Shown one piece after another: positions 5,670 through 7,532 of a stretch of DNA of 7,532 nucleotides. Origin of the DNA: Firmicutes bacterium UBA1426 (GTDB lineage Bacteria > Bacillota > Clostridia > Peptostreptococcales > Anaerovoracaceae). Both the position numbers and the translations under genes were made by a program. How positions within the stretch are numbered: the first letter of the stretch is position 1; every line of letters starts with the position of its first letter. The stretch covers positions 645-8,176 of the forward strand of contig DCUA01000078.1 in assembly GCA_002329675.1 (NCBI GenBank), read 5' to 3'. The notes beneath the pieces are model-generated. The model searched no databases and was not told the origin of the DNA. It saw nothing but the letters and a program-made list of their open reading frames with translations.

Positions 5670-6692
5670 ATGCAGACAAAGCTAACATCTATATTACAGG
5701 AAGCAAAAGACCAGCTTGCCGCTGCGACTACCCCGGCAGAAACCGAGGAAGTTCGGGTACGGTTATTAGGTAAAAAGGGCCAGCTTACCGAGATTCTGAG
5801 ATCCATGGGATCTCTGGATCCGGAAGAACGAAAGGTTCTGGGACAGGTAGCCAACAGTGTGAGAAGCCAGATCGAATCCCTGCTGGAGGATAAGTTTACC
5901 CAGGTTAAAAATGCAGAAAAAGACGCCAGGTTCAGGGCCGAACGTATCGATGTGACGGAGCCCGGTAAACAGAGGCCTTTGGGCACCAAACACCCCATTT
6001 CCATCACCATCGATGAAATATCCAGGGTGTTTATGAGCATGGGCTACTCTATTGCAGAAGGTCCCGAAATCGAGACGGTATATTTTAATTTTGATGCATT
6101 GAACGCTGCACCAAATCATCCTTCAAGGGATATGACGGATACTTTCTATATCGACGATGAGATCCTGCTCCGTACACAGACCTCACCGGTGCAGGCGAGA
6201 ACGTTGCTGAAGCAGAAGCCTCCTATCAAGATCATCTCTCCGGGAAGATGCTTCCGTGTCGATACTCCAGATGCCACCCATTCTCCAATGTTTCATCAGG
6301 TGGAGGGCCTTTTAGTGGATGAAGGTGTATCAATGACCGACTTGAAGGGTACTTTGGATTCCTTCGCAAAACAGCTTTTCGGTTCCGATGTAAAGACGAA
6401 CTTCCGTCCTCACTTCTTTCCCTTCACAGAACCCAGTGCGGAGATGGATGTATCATGTTTCAAATGCGGGGGCAAAGGCTGCAGAGTCTGTAAAGGGAGC
6501 GGCTGGATCGAAATACTTGGCTGCGGTATGGTGCATCCCCACGTTTTAGAAGTGGGGGGCATAGACACGGAAAAATACACCGGTTTTGCCTTTGGCATGG
6601 GTGTAGAGAGGATCGCCATGCTGAAATACGGCGTGGATGACATCCGACTGTTCTATGAAAACGATATGCGCTTTATCGAGCAGTTCAAATAG
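5670..6692 (+). CDS. pheS: Phenylalanyl-tRNA synthetase alpha subunit
   Basis: This is the catalytic subunit of the cytoplasmic (alpha-beta)2 enzyme that charges tRNA-Phe. The 340-aa product has an N-terminal coiled-coil tRNA-binding arm (about 1-90, with RLLGKKGQLTEILRSM) and a class II synthetase core. Visible landmarks are HPI at 108-110, motif 2 GRCFRVDTPDATHSPMFHQ (192-210), FTEPS (252-256) and motif 3 GFAFGMGVERIAML (305-318). A four-cysteine insert, CFKC..GKGCRVC (Cys 263, 266, 271 and 274), resembles a zinc knuckle. I recall this as common in Bacillota PheS and absent from Thermus. The length is normal. The Shine-Dalgarno GGAGG at 5652-5656 lies inside the upstream gene, at a longish 13-nt spacing. 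pheT follows directly. Confidence 0.98.
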   Translation: MQTKLTSILQEAKDQLAAATTPAETEEVRVRLLGKKGQLTEILRSMGSLDPEERKVLGQVANSVRSQIESLLEDKFTQVKNAEKDARFRAERIDVTEPGKQRPLGTKHPISITIDEISRVFMSMGYSIAEGPEIETVYFNFDALNAAPNHPSRDMTDTFYIDDEILLRTQTSPVQARTLLKQKPPIKIISPGRCFRVDTPDATHSPMFHQVEGLLVDEGVSMTDLKGTLDSFAKQLFGSDVKTNFRPHFFPFTEPSAEMDVSCFKCGGKGCRVCKGSGWIEILGCGMVHPHVLEVGGIDTEKYTGFAFGMGVERIAMLKYGVDDIRLFYENDMRFIEQFK

Positions 6693-6696
6693 GAGG
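6691..6696 (+). promoter_or_regulatory. Ribosome binding site deciding the GTG start of pheT
   Basis: AGGAGG overlaps the pheS stop (TAG at 6690-6692) and lies 8 nt before the GTG at 6705. The nearer ATG at 6700 is only 3 nt away and hits TAG after three codons, so it cannot be the pheT start. Confidence 0.88.
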
Positions 6697-6704
6697 AAAA
6701 TGAC

Positions 6705-7532
6705 GTGTTAGTATACAAGGAATGGTTAGATGAATATTGCTCCGTCGATAAGAGCATCGAAGAGTTTTGCGAGCGGATGATTATGTCCGGTTCCAATATT
6801 GAAACCGTCGAGCAGTTTGGCAAAGGTATCGAAAATATTGTCGTAGGAAAGATAGAATCCATTGAGCGGCATCCCAATGCCGACAAGTTGCTGGTCTGCA
6901 TCGTGGACGTAGGTGATGAAGAGCCGGTTCAAATCGTTACCGGTGCTGGAAACGTGTTCGAAGGGGCTTATGTACCGGTGATCCTTCACGGTGGTAAGCT
7001 TCCGGATGGTACGGTCATCAAGAGAGGAAAACTCAGAGGTATGGAATCCTCGGGTATGCTATGTTCTGCAAAAGAACTGGGCTATGATGACAAGGTGATC
7101 CCTGTAGCCCATAAAGACGGGATCTGGATCCTTGATCAGGAATACCCCTTAGGTATGGATATTGTCGAAGCTCTGGGGCTTTCCGGGAACGTGATAGACT
7201 TTGAGATCACACCGAACAGACCGGACTGTCTGTCCATGATCGGAATGGCAAGAGAGGCAGCGGCTACCTTTGGCGGGAGCCTGCATTATCCGGACACTCA
7301 AAGTAAAGATGAGAAGGGAAATGCAGACAGCTATATTTCCGTGGAAATAAAAAAGCCTGAGCTCTGCAGGAGATACGTTGCCAGAGTGGTTACCGATGTT
7401 AAGATAGAGCAGTCGCCCTGGTGGCTTCAGAAGAGACTCATGTATGCAGGGATGCGTCCGATCAACAATATCGTGGACATTACCAATTATATCCTTCACG
7501 CTTACGGCCAGCCGATGCACTGCTTCGATGCC
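6705..7532 (+). CDS. pheT: Phenylalanyl-tRNA synthetase beta subunit, 3'-truncated, GTG start
   Basis: This is the beta subunit of phenylalanyl-tRNA synthetase, responsible for tRNA binding and editing of mischarged Tyr-tRNA. Only the first 276 codons are in the window, and the family's usual length is about 800. The product begins MLVYKEWLDEY, matching the typical PheT N-terminus. It contains an OB-fold tRNA-binding (EMAP II-like) domain at about 42-150 (VVGKIESIERHPNADKL, then KLRGMESSGMLCS). After that come ITPNRPDCLSMIGMAREAAA (168-187) and the beginning of the B3/4 editing domain, with MRPINNIVDITNYIL (250-264) and GQPMHCFDA at the edge. The frame stays open to the last base. The gap to pheS is 12 nt, so the two subunits are made from one message. 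Confidence 0.97.
   Translation, partial: MLVYKEWLDEYCSVDKSIEEFCERMIMSGSNIETVEQFGKGIENIVVGKIESIERHPNADKLLVCIVDVGDEEPVQIVTGAGNVFEGAYVPVILHGGKLPDGTVIKRGKLRGMESSGMLCSAKELGYDDKVIPVAHKDGIWILDQEYPLGMDIVEALGLSGNVIDFEITPNRPDCLSMIGMAREAAATFGGSLHYPDTQSKDEKGNADSYISVEIKKPELCRRYVARVVTDVKIEQSPWWLQKRLMYAGMRPINNIVDITNYILHAYGQPMHCFDA

Noticed and set aside
7149..7520. Minus-strand open frame (123 codons) opposite pheT
   Set aside because: It is antisense to well-conserved PheT sequence and has no recognisable motif.

Overview
The window looks like a chromosomal core region of a low-to-moderate GC Bacillota, most likely a member of the Clostridia. The reasons are a division cluster containing DivIB/FtsQ, two DUF881 (YlxW/YlxX-type) proteins and a small basic protein (Sbp, DUF1290), a Bacillus-like FtsZ, strong AGGAGG-type ribosome binding sites, and a TrmH-family methyltransferase directly ahead of pheS-pheT. 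Finer taxonomic placement is not possible from sequence reading alone. All eight genes lie on the + strand, and I see no mobile element, CRISPR array, tRNA or rRNA.

Layout. Positions 1-786 are the C-terminal part of murA (peptidoglycan precursor synthesis). Next come ftsQ/divIB (815-1555), a first DUF881 gene (1581-2369), a second DUF881 gene (2382-3131) and sbp (3128-3493, TTG start overlapping the previous stop). These five genes are separated by 28 nt or less and read as one operon. A 97-nt gap (3494-3590) carries a good extended -10 promoter, an 8-bp palindrome and an AT-rich hairpin. ftsZ follows (3591-4748) and ends at a clear intrinsic terminator (4765-4796). After that comes a second transcription block: a TrmH/SpoU-family RNA 2'-O-methyltransferase (4825-5667), pheS (5670-6692) and the first 276 codons of pheT (6705-7532, cut by the window edge).

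How the genes work together. The first block supplies a cell-wall precursor enzyme, the divisome protein FtsQ, three envelope proteins of unknown role and the FtsZ ring protein, as in the dcw cluster of Gram-positive bacteria. Two departures from the Bacillus subtilis order stand out. ftsA is missing between sbp and ftsZ, and ftsZ is followed by a tRNA-synthetase block rather than by spoIIGA-sigE. The second block covers phenylalanyl-tRNA synthesis plus an RNA modification enzyme. It has no room for a T-box leader.

Overall this is mostly ordinary housekeeping DNA. I did not find convincing evidence of an undescribed system. The points most worth a second look are the locus rearrangement, the tandem DUF881 paralogs with sbp, the structured sbp-ftsZ gap, and a possible promoter placed just upstream of the ftsZ terminator.
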